Made by a program: the position numbers and the translations under genes
The notes under the pieces: generated by a model
The model's database searches: none
What the model saw: only the letters and a program-made list of their open reading frames with translations
Told to the model about the DNA's origin: nothing
Shown: positions 22,131 to 35,645 of the stretch, piece by piece
Layout: each line of letters opens with the position of its first letter
Numbering within the stretch: the stretch's first letter is position 1
DNA from: Amyloporia xantha
Taxonomy: Eukaryota; Basidiomycota; Agaricomycetes; Polyporales; Adustoporiaceae
Assembly: GCA_036971615.1 (NCBI GenBank)
Contig: JAYKKR010000032.1
Location: 62,001 to 126,000, forward strand
DNA: 64,000 bases
Reading direction: 5' to 3'

Positions 22131-25100
22131 AACGGCACGCGCGATATAGCTATTCGGAAGGTGTATTCATGAAAGCATTTTTGACCACGAGTCTTCAAGG
22201 GGCACCTCTTGCTGCATCACACTTAGTTTCTCTTCAAATCAGAAACGCGGTGTATGGTAAATTTGGACGACCGCATCGAGCATGCATGACAGCATTATCA
22301 TCATGTATCATGACTGGCGGCCACATTCACGCAAGAAACATCTCGACTTCACCTCACAAATCGAGCAAGAACACGGAGTCCCCTGTAATTTTGGAATCTG
22401 TCTAGTGCGCTTGCAGGCATCTCATGTCAAGTGGTGGATTGTATAGAGGCACGTAACATCGGGGTTCACGTCTCACACTTCTGCAGAGGGGACGACGTGT
22501 TACAGGCGTTGTCCGGGCAGGTCAGATGCGACGGCGCTGTTGCAGATGACCATACATGCTTCGAACATGTTGTGCACGTCTTCCTGTCGCATCGCCGCTT
22601 CCATTCCTCCGTGATTCTTTTGACCGGAGTGCAACACCTTCTAGCACATGTTCTTAGTATACAGTCGGGAATAAACATTGTGTGTGAAAACAGACATGGT
22701 TCGTATCCTATCCGTGCCCAGTGGCACATGGCGATTTCGCGTCCTCAAACCCTGAAAATACATTTGGACATAGGGTGGGCACTGCAGTGCCTCTCGGTGC
22801 ATCTTTAATGCCGGCAGTGGCCTAAGCGACCCCGAAAATGATTTCACGGAGAACCTAAAACTTGGTCAATCCGTAGGTAGATGTCACCTTCGACGTGACT
22901 GCCTAAGCATCGCTCAATGCTCATCCATTGCGAGGCTCGGAATCTTACACTGTCGACATGAGTGGCGGCTTGGCGGAACACGGGTGGCGCAGGTAAGATC
23001 ACCGATCAAGCTATCTGCGATAGACGCCGGTGAAATAAACTACGTACGTACACTGCCGCTTGTAGTCTTGTAGACAGTAGTAGTACTGTTGCAATTGAGG
23101 ATGATCGTTGTAGGCCATAATTTCAGCCAAATCTCGGCCAGCATTTTGCTGGACTACGCTTGGTGATCGAGCGCCAACTAGTAAGGACATTGTTTCAAGA
23201 ATAACCGCATCGCCTCACGAATCCTACAGCGTTCCCGCGTGGTTTAGAGACAGTTACATCATGCACCGCAGACTCTTTCCCGACGTCGAAGGCGCGGCTG
23301 TACGAGATGCATTCCTGATCCGAAACCATCCTATTCTAGCGTTCACACGCTAGAACGCTACCGGCAGAGAATGGCTCTCGCGCGTCAGTCCAACCATAGT
23401 GGCTGTGTCCTGTCAAGCAGATCGCTCCCGCGGCATGGTCTCGCGCGGCCTCAAGATAGTGCAAACGTCATGGTGAGGCAGGCAGGCAGTGGTCGGAAGC
23501 ATAAACATTCCGCAGATCACGACGAAGACGTGTCAAGACGTGTTTGACGAAGCGACAGAATTTGAGATCCCTCGGTATAGTGGCAAGTCCCAAGCCCCGG
23601 ACACTATTTTCGCCAATGAAGCATGTGGATGATGGCCGCTTGCATTTCGAGCGGGTGTCTTGAGAGGCGAGCGCGCTGATCTGCCGTGGGTTGACCTAAA
23701 GTCGACTATTTCCCGACAGTGCCGGCGGAAGATAGTCATGACGGCAGCCAAATCGCATAAACACGAACGCGCCAATTAAGAGGAGGTTTTTAGAAAGAGC
23801 CTCAGATGATCGAATCGTTCCGAAGGAGATATGATTTCCAGAGCCACTGCTCCGTCCCGTTGCGGCTTCACTCGACGGTGCTGTAACGATTCATTGATCA
23901 AGGTACTACTATGTATGTATGAAACGCACCGGAAGTGGTGCGGACACCCACTGCATGTGTGGGAGGAAAGAGAGAATCCGCGCGGACCTGACTCCACAGG
24001 ATCATTGAAACACTGTCAGAGTACAGAACCTCCTGCCTGTACGAGAGCACAGTCAACTTGCGAAAGCACCTATTTCGTCATACCACGGTGCGTCGCATTA
24101 GCTTCGAAAAGAGGAATCATAGTAGGCGCGTCAAGGATTGTAACATCCTTTTAGAAAGCGGAGATTGGTGAACGCCCTTATGTAATGGATGAAATGGCTT
24201 AATCAGAGCGAGTCGGTGATCTGTATACATACCTGCCGCCGGATTTGGCAACCTCTAGATATAAGGAGGTAGCGATTGTACTTTTCGTTTATAGTATAAA
24301 GGGGCCAAACCTGCACTCTTCAGCTCACGAGTAACATGATTTGACGTGGGGTTCGAAGGACAGAATTTCGATGCACAGAACGGAAATGAAATAACTCGAC
24401 GCCGAAAGCCCTGAAGGCCGACTACCTCGGAGATGGCCTTCTATGATGAGCAATTGACATTGTACAGCGCACAAAGAAGGTTAGCCCATGGAACAAAAAG
24501 ACAATTCGAAAAGGCCTCGTGGCCATCCAGCATCGCCTGGATAACAAGGCAACTGCCCACCTTACCGCCGATGAGATGAACAAAGGAAGTATCAGGCACG
24601 ATAAGCGTACAAATTGACGATGCACTTGCTCTACTGTATGATTGGGTGTAGGGGAATCGGCAAACGCATCAGTACCACGGGTTTTGAGTAGGGTTTCAAT
24701 GTGTTGGCTCTAACTCACCTGTACATGCGATGAGCGATACACCGCTACGATCACGTGCCCTCTACTACGAGGAGACGTTGTCCGGTCTCATGCATTGCAA
24801 TGGCGCTTGCTCAACCTCCGACATCTCAAACTCTAATATTTAGCGATGAGATAATTCGAATCACATTCGAGGAGGATAGGACCTGATATGGCAAGGCACA
24901 TGGAAACAGGGGCACGATCGAGCGTGGTGAGGGCCAAGACGCGTTGCGCGAACCGACTCGTCTTCGAGCCATGCGCGAGGAGAGTACAGTACGCGTACGG
25001 TGGCCGTGGCCTCTGATGGCACGCTGGCGCCAGCAAAGGAGCCGAGTATTTGTCGCGGATTATGATCACGCAGAGCATGCGCATCTGTTCAAAATGACCG

Positions 25101-25662
25101 GGTCCGATCGTCGGACGTGGCTTAGACAGAGCTCGAGCTCGAGAGGCCGTGAGTGGTGTCCCGTCGTCGACGTTGAAGGCAGGGGGATGTGCTCATGAGC
25201 CTTCGTGGTGAATGCCGGGTAGAGGTGCCAAGTGTGGAGGGAGACGGGAATGATTGACCGCTGTGAGAGGGGGGAAGGAGGACTCATATGACCATCATGG
25301 CAGCCATCCGCCTTTAGGCAAGCAGTGCAAGCGCTTGCCACTAGCCTCTTGTCGTTACGTTCCGGAGCCGTGACTTCCGCCCTTACCCAGATTTGATACA
25401 AGTACTCATCACTTGTCCATTATGATCACCTTGTTCCTCGCTTCGACTTTCGTCAGTGGTCTTTGACTCGAGTCCGTCGGTTCAAGGAGAACGTCGTCCA
25501 GCTCTGTACGGCGTCCTCTCCCTGGCATTCCCCCTTCTTCCACTCTACTGTGGAGGTGGCCAGTTTGGACCGTGTATACCTTCCTTTCGGTTCCGGGCGG
25601 ACGCTTTCCCATCCTGCTCCGTGCCCGCTTTGCTTTCCTTCACGTATCCTACTATTTTTATA
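22131..25662. other. Long gene-poor stretch
   Basis: About 3.5 kb in which I see no supported gene. A small perfect hairpin, TTCTAGCG with CGCTAGAA across a 6-nt loop, lies at 23334-23355. Frames at 24422-24625 and 25066-25401 lack any family signal. The last 250 bp are pyrimidine-rich and are probably the promoter and leader of the following transcription factor gene. Confidence 0.35.
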
Positions 25663-27909
25663 ATGGCCGAGAAGCGGATGTCCAACCCCACACCGGGACC
25701 GAGCACTCTTCAGAGAGGTCAGCACATCGATCGCCCCTCAATCCGGCCTAGCTTACCCCTTCTTTCCGCAGGAAAAGCATGTCTGCGGTGCCGAAAGCGC
25801 AAAATGGTCAGAGTTCCAGTCAAATTCATTGTGTCCAACATTGACATCAGCCACAGAGGTGCGACGGCGCAAAGCCCGCCTGTCAACAATGCGTTCGTGC
25901 AAAAAAGGGAGAGGCATGCGAATATGACGATGGCAGGGGGAAGACAAGGACACAGCTCATGCGCGAACACATCGCTCGTCTGGAGAACAGGATCAAGGAA
26001 CTGGAGAATGTCGAACATTCGTCTCCTTCTGTAACACTCTTTGATCCCCATGCACCATCGCCATACTATTCTGGGTCGTCTTCTTCGTCTAGTCACGACT
26101 CTCCAGGCACTCTTAGCCTTCCGACTTCGGCCTCGCCAACGCCCTTCCAAGGTGAGATCAATGTTGACAAGGTCACATCCTGTGCACTGACAGTCCGTGG
26201 GCAGAGATGGATGCGTGGGACAACCAATGGGCAAGTTTAGCTGTGCGTGACTCCTTGATGCAAATTGATATCCATCTAATGTGTTTGTCACCTTCAGGAC
26301 TACCCGTCTACTAGCGAATCATACAGCCCATCGCAGGAACCACAGGCGGAGCTTGCTCAGATGCTGTATGTTTTTCGATCTTTTTGGACCCGAGGTGCCG
26401 CTTTCCTGACGCCCTCTTGCACAGCTTGGAGATTTTTCTTCCCCATCGACATCAGTGTGGACTGGACGTGCATGTGGGCCGATTGCGAGAATCTCTGACT
26501 CTCCCGCTTTCCGAACGGCGGCATCCGGTCTTGATGAACGCCATTTACCTGTGGGCCTGCTATCTCTCGCGGCCAGGGTCTCTGAGCGAACACGAGCCCC
26601 ATTACCTGTCTCAAGCGCTCGCAGCCATGCCGGACGCCGTCCAGTACTCGTCGAAAGTGATCGACCTCATCCAAGCCTCGTGCCTGCTGTCGATGTACTA
26701 TCTCTCGAATGGACGGCTGTTTGAGGGAAGCTACCACGCCACCGTCGCTGCTTCACTGACTGTGCAGTTTGGCTTGCACCAGATTGGGTCCGAGGAGCGC
26801 GCGCCACAGTCGAGCGGCGATGAATGGGAGTCCGTGTTCAGGCTGGAGCCGGCGAAGGACACGATTGAGCGGGGCGAACGCATATTGACGTTCTGGCAGG
26901 TGTATAGCCTCGACCGATGCTGGTCCGTAGCGCTGCGACGTCCGTCAATTATTCCGGACAGCGATCACCCCTGGACATGTATCAGCACGCCATGGCCCCA
27001 GAGCATGGATGAGTACGAATGCGTGAGCACACTGTCGCTTATTGATTGTTGTGTCGTTTACCCCTGACGTTGCTCATCTTTTCCAGGGAGACGTAGCTGT
27101 ATCCACTGGAAGCCCTACCGTCCGTGGTTTCTTTATGCGACAAGGTCAGACGTCAGATCCCATTAGTGGTTTCTCAACTACAGCTATGCGTGCCAAGGCA
27201 TCTGCTCTATTTGAGGCTGCGAACCGTCTGTCCTCCAGCTGGAACACTCGTGCGTCCTTCACTTTCCTGGATGCTCCTCGATGCTAACATAGTTTCCCCA
27301 GAGGTGCCTACTTCAACCTCTTTCATGGATAATTTCGGAGTTCTGGAGCATACTATCACGCGCTTTGCGTCGACACTGCTTCCTTTGCATCAGTTATCGG
27401 CAGCGGTGCCGGAGGACAAGTTCGCTCTGATCGTTATTCACAGCTTGGCGCATGCTTCCATCATCCGCCTGCACGTCCCGTTCATGGAAGGCGATCCGAT
27501 CTCCCGCGAGCGATGCCTGAGGGCTGCGCGATCGTTGGTCCTTGTGGCGAAGCACATACCTGACGTCGACTTTGATTTCCTTGATCCGCTGGTTGGGGTG
27601 CGTGTGTCAGTATCGCCATCATTTGTCTTCCGCTGATTAGTGGTGGTCTCCAGCCGTGTTGGTCAGGTGCTGCGAGGGTGCTGGAGTCTGAGGTCGTGCG
27701 ATTGCAGACGTCGTGGCCTCCTATCAACACTATGGAGGTCCGCAGCGAATTGGCAGCAATCATGGTCGCCATGACTAAGCTCAGCGCGAGGTTCCCACTC
27801 TTAGGTGAGTTGTGATAGGCATCAATCGTGACGGGCTCCTTAACCGCAAGCAACGATGTTGTCAGGCTATCAAGCGGCGAAGATACAAACCTTCCTGGAG
27901 TCAAAATAG
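25663..27909 (+). CDS. Zn2Cys6 fungal transcription factor
   Basis: Ten exons (25663-25717, 25772-25806, 25857-26151, 26205-26242, 26298-26365, 26425-27022, 27087-27249, 27302-27597, 27654-27804, 27866-27909) give 580 residues with all phases compatible. The zinc cluster ACLRCRKRKMRCDG...CQQC...C has all six cysteines and is split by intron 2 right after RKRKM. A short linker (REHIARLENRIKELENVE) looks like the dimerising coiled coil. Ser/Pro-rich sequence follows, then the middle homology region (PF04082-like; for example LMNAIYLWACYLSRPG, QASCLLSMYYLSNGRLFEG, FWQVYSLDRCWSVALRRP). It acts in the nucleus on CGG-type sites; target genes are unknown. An earlier stop at 27815 would result if the last intron were retained. 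No pathway genes are adjacent. Confidence 0.9.
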
Positions 27910-28136
27910 GCTCCCGCCTCTTGAAGAATAACCTTCACTTTCCGATTCGAGCTGCAGAGCCGCCGGTTGACCTCGGACATCTTTTATTTCCCTTCTCTTC
28001 TCGCAGGACCGAATATTTACTGCTTCATTGAAGTGCAGATACGGTGTCACGTCTTGATGAACTTCACGCTCTTTGGACTGTTGTTCTTGTTGTGTCACGT
28101 TGGATCACGCTGATCTTCTCACTGCTTCACGATCGT

Positions 28137-28316
28137 TCGGACATTTTAACGGACTACTCACGTACGGACTTATTTCGGACTGACTACTACTAGTAACCTT
28201 TGGGCTTGGAGCGCGGACCATCTAGCGGACCATCATACCAGGGACTGTATAGGACTGCTTGGACTTCTTGGACTTTACGGACTACTATACGGACTACGAC
28301 TTGGACGTTGGACTTG
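28137..28316 (+). repeat. GGACT-rich degenerate repeat after the transcription factor gene
   Basis: GGACT or CGGAC(T) recurs about eleven times in 180 bp, often as ACGGACTACT or TTGGACTT. It lies about 230 bp past the stop codon, probably in or near the 3-prime UTR. Its spacing is irregular, so it is not a simple satellite. Confidence 0.5.
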
Positions 28317-28802
28317 CACTAGCACTGTACACTTATCATATTGCATACCGTAGTTCGCTTTTGTTACCCCAACCTTGCCGTGATACTTACTCATGGGACT
28401 AATGTAGAATTAGACAATCACTTATTAGGCTGTTCGTAGTGCTAATGACGTATACTGACAAAATCAATCCTTTTCTGCTTGCTCGCTTTCTGGTCTGGTT
28501 TCTTGTGCTGTGTATGTCTGCTGTGCTTATGTCGTCTAACTACGCGAACGCGATGATGGGTGCATACAAGCTGTTCGCTTTCTCGGCGAATAATCGATGT
28601 TTCTGCCAAGGCCGTACACTTAACCGCGAAACAGTTTGTGTAAGGGACGTCCAGGGTTGTGTGCTCCTCGTCGGTATCACAAGTAAAGGGGATCAGAACA
28701 CGGCAAACCCTCTCGGTGATGATTGATGGATCTGCAAGGACCGGAGATAATCGAAAGTAGGATCGTAGAAGTAGCAGTGCAACAGTTTAAGCATAGTTTC
28801 TG
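28317..28802. other. Convergent intergenic region
   Basis: Space between the 3-prime ends of the transcription factor and OB-fold genes. An ORF at 28439-28726 has a hydrophobic start (PFLLARFLVWFLVLCMSAV) but no other sign of being a gene. Confidence 0.35.
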
Positions 28803-29937
28803 TTAAGTTTCAGACAGCCCTGAAATGTCCTCGAACCACTTGACCACAGCGGCGACCTTCCGAACCGCCGCATCACTGAAGCCCAGTCTCAAGTCAGGTC
28901 GGAAGCGGCTGTCCTCTGGCATATAAGGCATGGTGCGGTAGCAGATCTCGATCATTGACTTCAGGGTACTCGAAGCGGTGAGGATAAGAGGGACGTCGCT
29001 GCTGATATCCGATCCAGGACCCACTGCCCAAGATGCAAGAACGTCTACGTCAATCAAATAAATCAGTAAATCTTCGACTCTATGAACGCAACCAGCACGT
29101 TCGCTGCCGCAGCTTACTTCCGAACAGCACGACATCTCCACGTTTGAGACTAGCGGACACCTCAGGATCGGCTCCTCCCCAACACTCGGCAGTCTCTCGC
29201 CACGCGGTAAGCTTGCAGACCGCGCCCCCTTCGTCACCCAGGATGATCTTGAGCAAAGAGACTTCTTTGCCTGCATCAGCGCCCTTCTTGATGCGGATAG
29301 TGTCAGGTCCCTCCATTTCAAGCACAGCGGCTAGTATTGTGATTTTCCGGGAGCCTTTCTGCGCCGTCGTGCCAGTGTACCCTTGGACTTGGGCGATCAT
29401 AGTGGAAAGGGAAGTGAGGCTGTGAAGATTGAAGTGGAAAGCAGGAAACCTGGCGATGGATGAGGCATCGGAGTAGTTGTACGATCCGGTCTCTTGTGTT
29501 TCCTGCGTCCCCAGCTGGGATCGTATCCGCGATGCACTCGCTGTTGGCCGCAAGAATGACACTTTTGCCTCCTGGCTTTCGACAACATCGTTTGCGGTAG
29601 GCGGCCAAGAAATGACGGTTGTATTATCTGTTGTTCATGATGATTCCACATACAGAAGTATCAAGCATAAATTACCTGGAAAACCTGTCCGTTCATCGCC
29701 GTTGTCAGTTAGCTCTGCTTGATCAGTTTCCTGCCCGGTGTTTTCCTCAGATTCACGGAAGATAATGTTCTCATAGAGTAAGGATATTCGACGGCTTGCT
29801 GCCTCTAACGTCGCCGGAGGAATGTTATAGAAGATTGGTTTAGTAGTAGTCACAGTTTGCCAACGGTATGGTCTCGGATCCTGTGATATATCTCGGACTG
29901 TAGGAGCACCAACAAAGACACGGTATGATTTGACCAT
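28803..29937 (-). CDS. OB-fold protein, possibly shieldin-2/RPA-like
   Basis: Three exons (29937-29676, 29627-29118, 29044-28803) give 337 residues starting MVKSYRVFVGAPT. The N-terminal third is polar and probably disordered. The middle reads as an OB-fold barrel: FHFNLHSLTSLSTMIAQ, GSRKITILAAVLEMEG, TIRIKKGADAGKEVSLLKI, AVCKLTAWRETAECWGG and LKRGDVVLFG, an order seen in nucleic-acid-binding OB domains of the RPA, telomere and SHLD2 type. The C-terminal part (FSDAAVRKVAAVVKWFED) is helical. A role in single-stranded DNA binding in repair or chromosome ends is an inference; no zinc ligands or catalytic residues are present. Gene and frame are well supported by conserved splice signals. Confidence 0.65.
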
Positions 29938-30894
29938 CTGCGTTATGGATAGGACTCAAAGAATGCCAAATGTTCCATTCAGTGCTTCTTGTTAATCTAG
30001 CTTGTACAATCGGCCTTTCATTAAAATCGGGCAGAACTTGAAACAATATGAGAAACAATATGCACCGCTCAGAGTCGGACGGACCTGGGTCGGAACGCTC
30101 AGAAGTGGCGACTGGCGCTGGTGATAGACCGCTGTATTGCTGGATCCTAAAACACAGTAGTTGTGATTAGCCTTCAAAAAGCGCTTCAACTCCGGGGCAT
30201 GCAGCAGTAAAGTTACACTGCAATAAATTCAGCAGGACTCGAACGGCGCTTCAACAGTACATCACCCGATCATAAGTCACGTGTCCGAGAGTATGTTTCG
30301 CGTCTCTTGAACTTCGCGTGCCGAACGTTCAAATTAGGACCATTCTGTGCTGTTGTTGCTACTTCCAGCTCACACGCACACACTCCTCGTGTTCATACGA
30401 TTCACCAAGTTATCGTGCTATATTCATTCTCATCCGAACATCTTAATCTAGCGCAGAAGCCGTCTAACCTTCTCAGAAGTAAGGCCGCGTCTGGTGACAA
30501 TTCGCAACAAGTAACTTGACTTATTAACTGCCCTTTTCCGACTGAATCCCCTTTCCCTGTGGACCCAGGTCCCACAATTCTGTATGTCTGATCCTTGTAT
30601 TTGGATGCAACGTGAGATATATATGAACGCTTAGCTGACGGTGTCCCTCGAATTAGCACAAGCATCAGGCACCCGAATGCTTATTGCGGCCTTTGGGGAT
30701 CCCAGGCGGTCAATTACTACACCTCAAACCTTGTATTAAACGCACACTGAACATGTAAGTCATTCAACTTCGGATTTTTTTGTCAGTCATCAATCAAATG
30801 ACGCGCTTGAATGATCTTAGCGCCGCTGCTGCCCTTGTCAACTTATAAATTCACGACCTTTGCAAAAGGGAACAAGTTGTCGACAGGGAAAGAC
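29938..30894. other. Divergent promoter region
   Basis: Separates the divergently transcribed OB-fold and FUSC-like genes. No gene recognised; short antisense frames at 30402-30665 and 29992-30189 have no features. Confidence 0.35.
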
Positions 30895-33800
30895 ATGTCC
30901 CATGAAGTCAGCAATACCACAGGGTCTTTTTCCACCAAGATACCCCGTGCGAGACATAATACGGTTGACTATACTTTTCCTCAAAGCTTACCAGCAGGGC
31001 CGGTAGGGCCTCCACAGCAGCTAGTCCACGTTTCGGAAGAGCCTGCAAGTACGCCGACCCGTGAGAGGCATGATACCAGCTCTCCCAGAGTTCATAGTAA
31101 GATCATGAGGCCAAGAATTGGGCGGAGTATTTCATCATCTTATGTGCTCTCCGGGGGACCGGACACGTCCTCGAGAATGCACGATATAACAAATTCCCTT
31201 TTCCGACGCGCGCCCCGACCGGAGACACGTGAATGGAGCGTCTTTGGCCAACTATACGAAACAGAAGATCAGCCGAGGGCGTCCAGAATGGGTTCATCCC
31301 AACGCTCACGACATGGCACCAACGTCGACGCTTCGCGTTCATATTCAGGTCGACCCTTTGGGCCAGCGGACTTTGTTGGTGAGGAGATCATACAGTCCCC
31401 AGTGGACGATCAGCCAGAAGAGCGACCATTCTCCATTGTCACGATGGACGAGGAAGATCTCTCATCGGATGATCAGTCGGAGGAATCTGACTCGGAGACC
31501 TTTCAGGAGGTACCTTCAGTGCGCCAACTATCCTCTAATCAACAGAAACGATGGTCACCTCCTCGATTGCCTTCATTGTCACCAGTGCATCGAAATATTC
31601 TCAAGTGCGCTGTGGCATATTTTGTAGCCTCGCTGTTTACTTTTTCGCCGTATCTCTCGGGTTTCATTGCTGATTTGACGAATTATGGATCAGGCGAGTC
31701 AACGCCATCGCCTTCAGGCCATATGGTTGCCACTGTGTTGGTCGCTCACACGTTCCATAGCCCTTCCTTTGACTGACCACATCTCCGATCGTCTAATTTA
31801 GCGCAGTGTACTTTAATCCTGCCAAGACTCTTGGAGGAATGATGGAAGCCGATTTGTTCTGTTCAATGGGTTTATTATTCTCGGCGTTTGTGTCTTTGGG
31901 TAGCATGTCTATGTTCTGGTTCTTTGAAGTCCAGCAGGGCTGGGAGTGGCTTGCAGACGCGCTGGTTCTCCTGTGGATAGGTCTCGGCATGTCTGTTGTT
32001 GCATGGATGAAAGTCTGGATGGCCAAACCGTCTTTCAACACAGGTGCGTCAGCTGTTGTTGCAGCTTAGAATAATATGTCTGATACGCACAAAAGCTTGC
32101 AGCATGACAGCCATCATATTATTTGTTGTGTAAGTGTGCTTCCTCGCATTGTACACGCACATCCCAGGCTGAGCTATCCTAGCGTTGTGAAGGAGGGTGG
32201 TCTTCAAACTCTACTTCAAGTATCCTTCGTCATACTGTGTGGCGCGACGGTCTCGAACGTCGTTTGCGCTGTTCTATGGCCGCAGCGCGCAACTAGGAAT
32301 CTACAAGACACTATGAGCAAGACCCTTCAATCGTTTTCGACGCTGCTGGAAATGCTGACGGAAACGTTCCTGCTCGAAGAGCCTGGGCATCATGCAAGTC
32401 GGGACAAGCTGCAACGCGCAGCGGAGAGTCACCAAGCCAGCTTCACCAGCCTCAAGAAGCACTTCGCAGAGGCACAGTCGGAGTGGATGTTTGGTGGACC
32501 TAGAAAGGCGAATAGTAGCGGAACTAAAGGCACCCGCGCGAGTTCCGGCGAAGCATATCAAGATGCCATCGACAGTCTCAACAGACTGGGTCAACACCTC
32601 AATGGTCTGCGAAGTGGGATTGACTTGCAATCCGAGATCATTAAAGCAGAGAAGGATGGGAAAGTCGTGTTGAAGAGTCGGTCTACGAAGCACCGGAAGG
32701 GCAGGCGAACTACGGATAATCTCCCTTCGGGTGGGGCGAATAGAACGGTGGAGAACAGTCAGATTGGCACTGAGGAGGATGAGGAAACTGCGATATTGCA
32801 AGCTGCTGCCGCCATGTTCGGTGATCTCATGGATGATCTGGGACCTCCCCTAAAGGCTCTCTCGGTGCAGAACTTCCCTTCTCATGCCCTCATTTCGTTT
32901 GCTAATCTCCCCATTTAGACAACATGTACTGTGACTCTGAAGCGATTGCGAGAAGCCTTCTTACACCCGAAGCGCGTCGGTGGCGACAATACTCTTCAGA
33001 CGTCAGATTTTCAGAAATTCACGGATAGCATACAACGCGCCCTGTTTACGTTCGAAAGCACATCGAATCACGCAGTCTTGAGATTCTACAGGAGTCATAA
33101 TGTTTCTGGCACCCAGTCTAGGGCATCGGTCAATTCTCTAGTCGAAGACCACCAGGTGCTCGCAGGACTTGATGGCGAGAGTGTCTTCCTTGTTTATTTG
33201 TCAGTGAGCATTTCTCGATATTAGCCGCTCTATGCTGACGCTATATGCACTCTAGCTTCATATTCACTTTACAAGAATTTGCGAGGGAACTCATGTCTCT
33301 CGTTGATGCCCTTGAGCGATTATATGCTGCCGAACAAGCGCATCCTGTGGGTAGGCACTGGTGGAAACGATTTATGAGTATGCTTGGCGCGCGGTCACCC
33401 TCGCGGAGCGATCGTGCGGGGGGCGGCTTACGGAAAAGTCTATGTACGTTACATGTTCTTCCTGGGCTTCCAACGGTCATACGAATTTAAATCAGCTGCA
33501 TACTTCCTTGACGAGAATTCTCGGCGCAGGCCGGTCTACTTCCCGAAAGTGAGACCGCACGCTCCGAATACGATACAAACGCCAGCGAGATCGAACCTAA
33601 CGTACGTTGGGAGACTCAAGCAGTCCATATGGGCGCTTGGCGCTCGGCTGAAGGAACAGGACATAAAATATGCCTTCAAAGCTGGCATGGCGACTGCCAT
33701 GCTTGCCGCACCAGCTTTCTTCGACTCCACGCGGCCAATGTTCGTCCACTACCGTGGAGAGTGGGCTTTGATCTCAGTAAGTCATATCTGGGTAAATTTC

Positions 33801-35413
33801 AGTTGGAGTCGGCGTGTAGTGAATCTGCATTCCAGTTCTTCGTAGTCATATCCCCCACCGTGGGAGCTGTGAGTCGTCATAATAATTTTCATTATGAGAA
33901 GACTGATTTCAAGTGTTAAGACCAACTTTCTGAGCGTGCATCGAGTGCTTGGAACACTGTAAGTGTGGATATCTCAAGAATTTCATGCGCGCTCTATGAT
34001 ACAAACGGTGCTTTCTTGGCAGACTAGGTGCAGCCGTAGCAGCGGCTATCTGGACCGCCTTTCCAGAAAATCCTTATGTCTTATCAGTGTTCGGCTTTCT
34101 GTTCTCCCTCCCTTGTTTTTACTACATCGTCGCCAAACCTGAATATGCAACTTCTGCGAGATTCGTGCTGCTGACATATAATCTGACATGTCTTTACTGG
34201 TACGTTAGATGTCACTGACTATATGGGAAACTCTAAAACTCCTCCACATAGCTACAACACTAGGCAAAAGGACATAGAGGTCATGGACGTTGCATTCCAT
34301 CGTGCTCTGGCTGTGACTATAGGTGTTGTATGGGCAGCGATTGTTTCGCGCTACTGGTGGCCGACTGAAGCAAGGCGGGCGCTCAGCAAAGCGTTAGGCG
34401 AGTAAGTGCCCGATCGCTTTTGATACCTTCTTTCGTCTCATTGTGAGGGGTGCAGCTTCTGCCTGAACATGGGATGGCTCTACACGCGATTGGTTGCCTT
34501 CAATTCATATGCAGATCGGGACCATTATATTGGCCATGATGGGGGCAATATCTCAAGCACGGAAACGACGGCGCTACTACAAACTGCGTCCGATACCTTT
34601 TTGACCGATTCAATCCACGAATTTATGGCTATGTATGTCCTCACTTTCCCTCACCCGCTACAGTTGTCATGCATTTATGTTCCTTCTGGAGAGTAGGGAG
34701 CTGCATCTGCAGATAAAATTGATCGAGCTGCAGGGACTCTTAGCGCAGACTCAGCACGAGCCGCGTCTGAAAGGACCCTTCCCAGTAGCTTTGTATCGCT
34801 CGATACTCGCTAGCCTTCAAACGATTCTCGATAAGCTACATAGTATGAGATGCGTGACATCTCGTGAGGAATGGTAAGTTCTCAACTTTGTATCTCCAGA
34901 TATGATACTGAACGTTCATGCAGGCATACGGTACTATTCTTCACATTCACTGGTTCGCTAGGTTAATCTGGAGTTTCTCAGACTGTCCGACGTGATTTTG
35001 TCCTACCTGTCAACAAGGAAAGACGGGAAATGGTCGGGAGCATCATCCTCTTTTTCTCTACTCTCGCAGCGGCATTTCAGTTGAAATCTCCTCTCCCGCC
35101 CTATCTTCCTCCTGCTGAAGAAGCCCGAATGCGCTTGGTATACACTCTCTTCTGTAATAAATTTTATGCAATAACATCTTTCCTACAGGTCGACGCCATC
35201 CGCAAACTGGACGTCGTCAGGAATCGGGATGTCAGAGGCTCAAGACAATTACTTTTCTTCGCATATGCTCTAACAATGAAAGGGGTAATTGACGAGCTCA
35301 ATTATCTCGGTCATACATTGCAAGACGCTTTCGGTGTCATAGGTCAATCGACCGAAGAGTTTGAAGCCCTCTTCAGAGATCCGCAAACTGGTGACGGTTC
35401 TCGATTCGTATGA
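30895..35413 (+). CDS. FUSC-like / DUF2421 (Bre4-type) multi-pass membrane protein
   Basis: A large gene of about 16 exons giving about 1,200 residues. The start MSHEVSNTTGS (30895) opens a long polar N-terminus, followed by a first membrane block (CAVAYFVASLFTFSPYLSGF, GGMMEADLFCSMGLLFSAF, LVLLWIGLGMSVVAWM, TLLQVSFVILCGATVSN). A cytoplasmic region with coiled and charged segments follows, then the YFPKVRPHAPNTIQTP block and a second membrane block (AAVAAAIWTAFPENPYVLSV, FGFLFSLPCFYYIVAKP, RALAVTIGVVWAAIVSRYWW), and the C-terminal DUF2421 block (VRRDFVLPVNKERREMV, FFAYALTMKGVIDELNYLG). This order matches fungal ArAE_2/FUSC-2 proteins related to aromatic acid exporters and brefeldin A sensitivity protein 4. 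Likely a plasma or endomembrane transporter; substrate unknown. Several exons are under 45 nt. Confidence 0.85.
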
Positions 35414-35645
35414 AGATACCATACATCTACACACTTCTTATCCTTGCCCTCGTGCATGTTTATCTTTCCATTGAAGCGCATTATGTTTTGTGGCCCATCA
35501 CAATCACATTGCACTGTTTTGGTATCTTGCCAACCCATACGATGGCCTTCTTCAGGACTATTGTCCAGCCCAAGCCCCGATTATCCTAGACGCTTGACAA
35601 CACACGACAGCAAAATATCGACCACTTCAGCTATACACGTTGTCT

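Noticed and set aside
24422..24625. Possible retroelement fragment on the minus strand
   Set aside because: No reverse transcriptase, integrase or zinc-knuckle motif in any frame.
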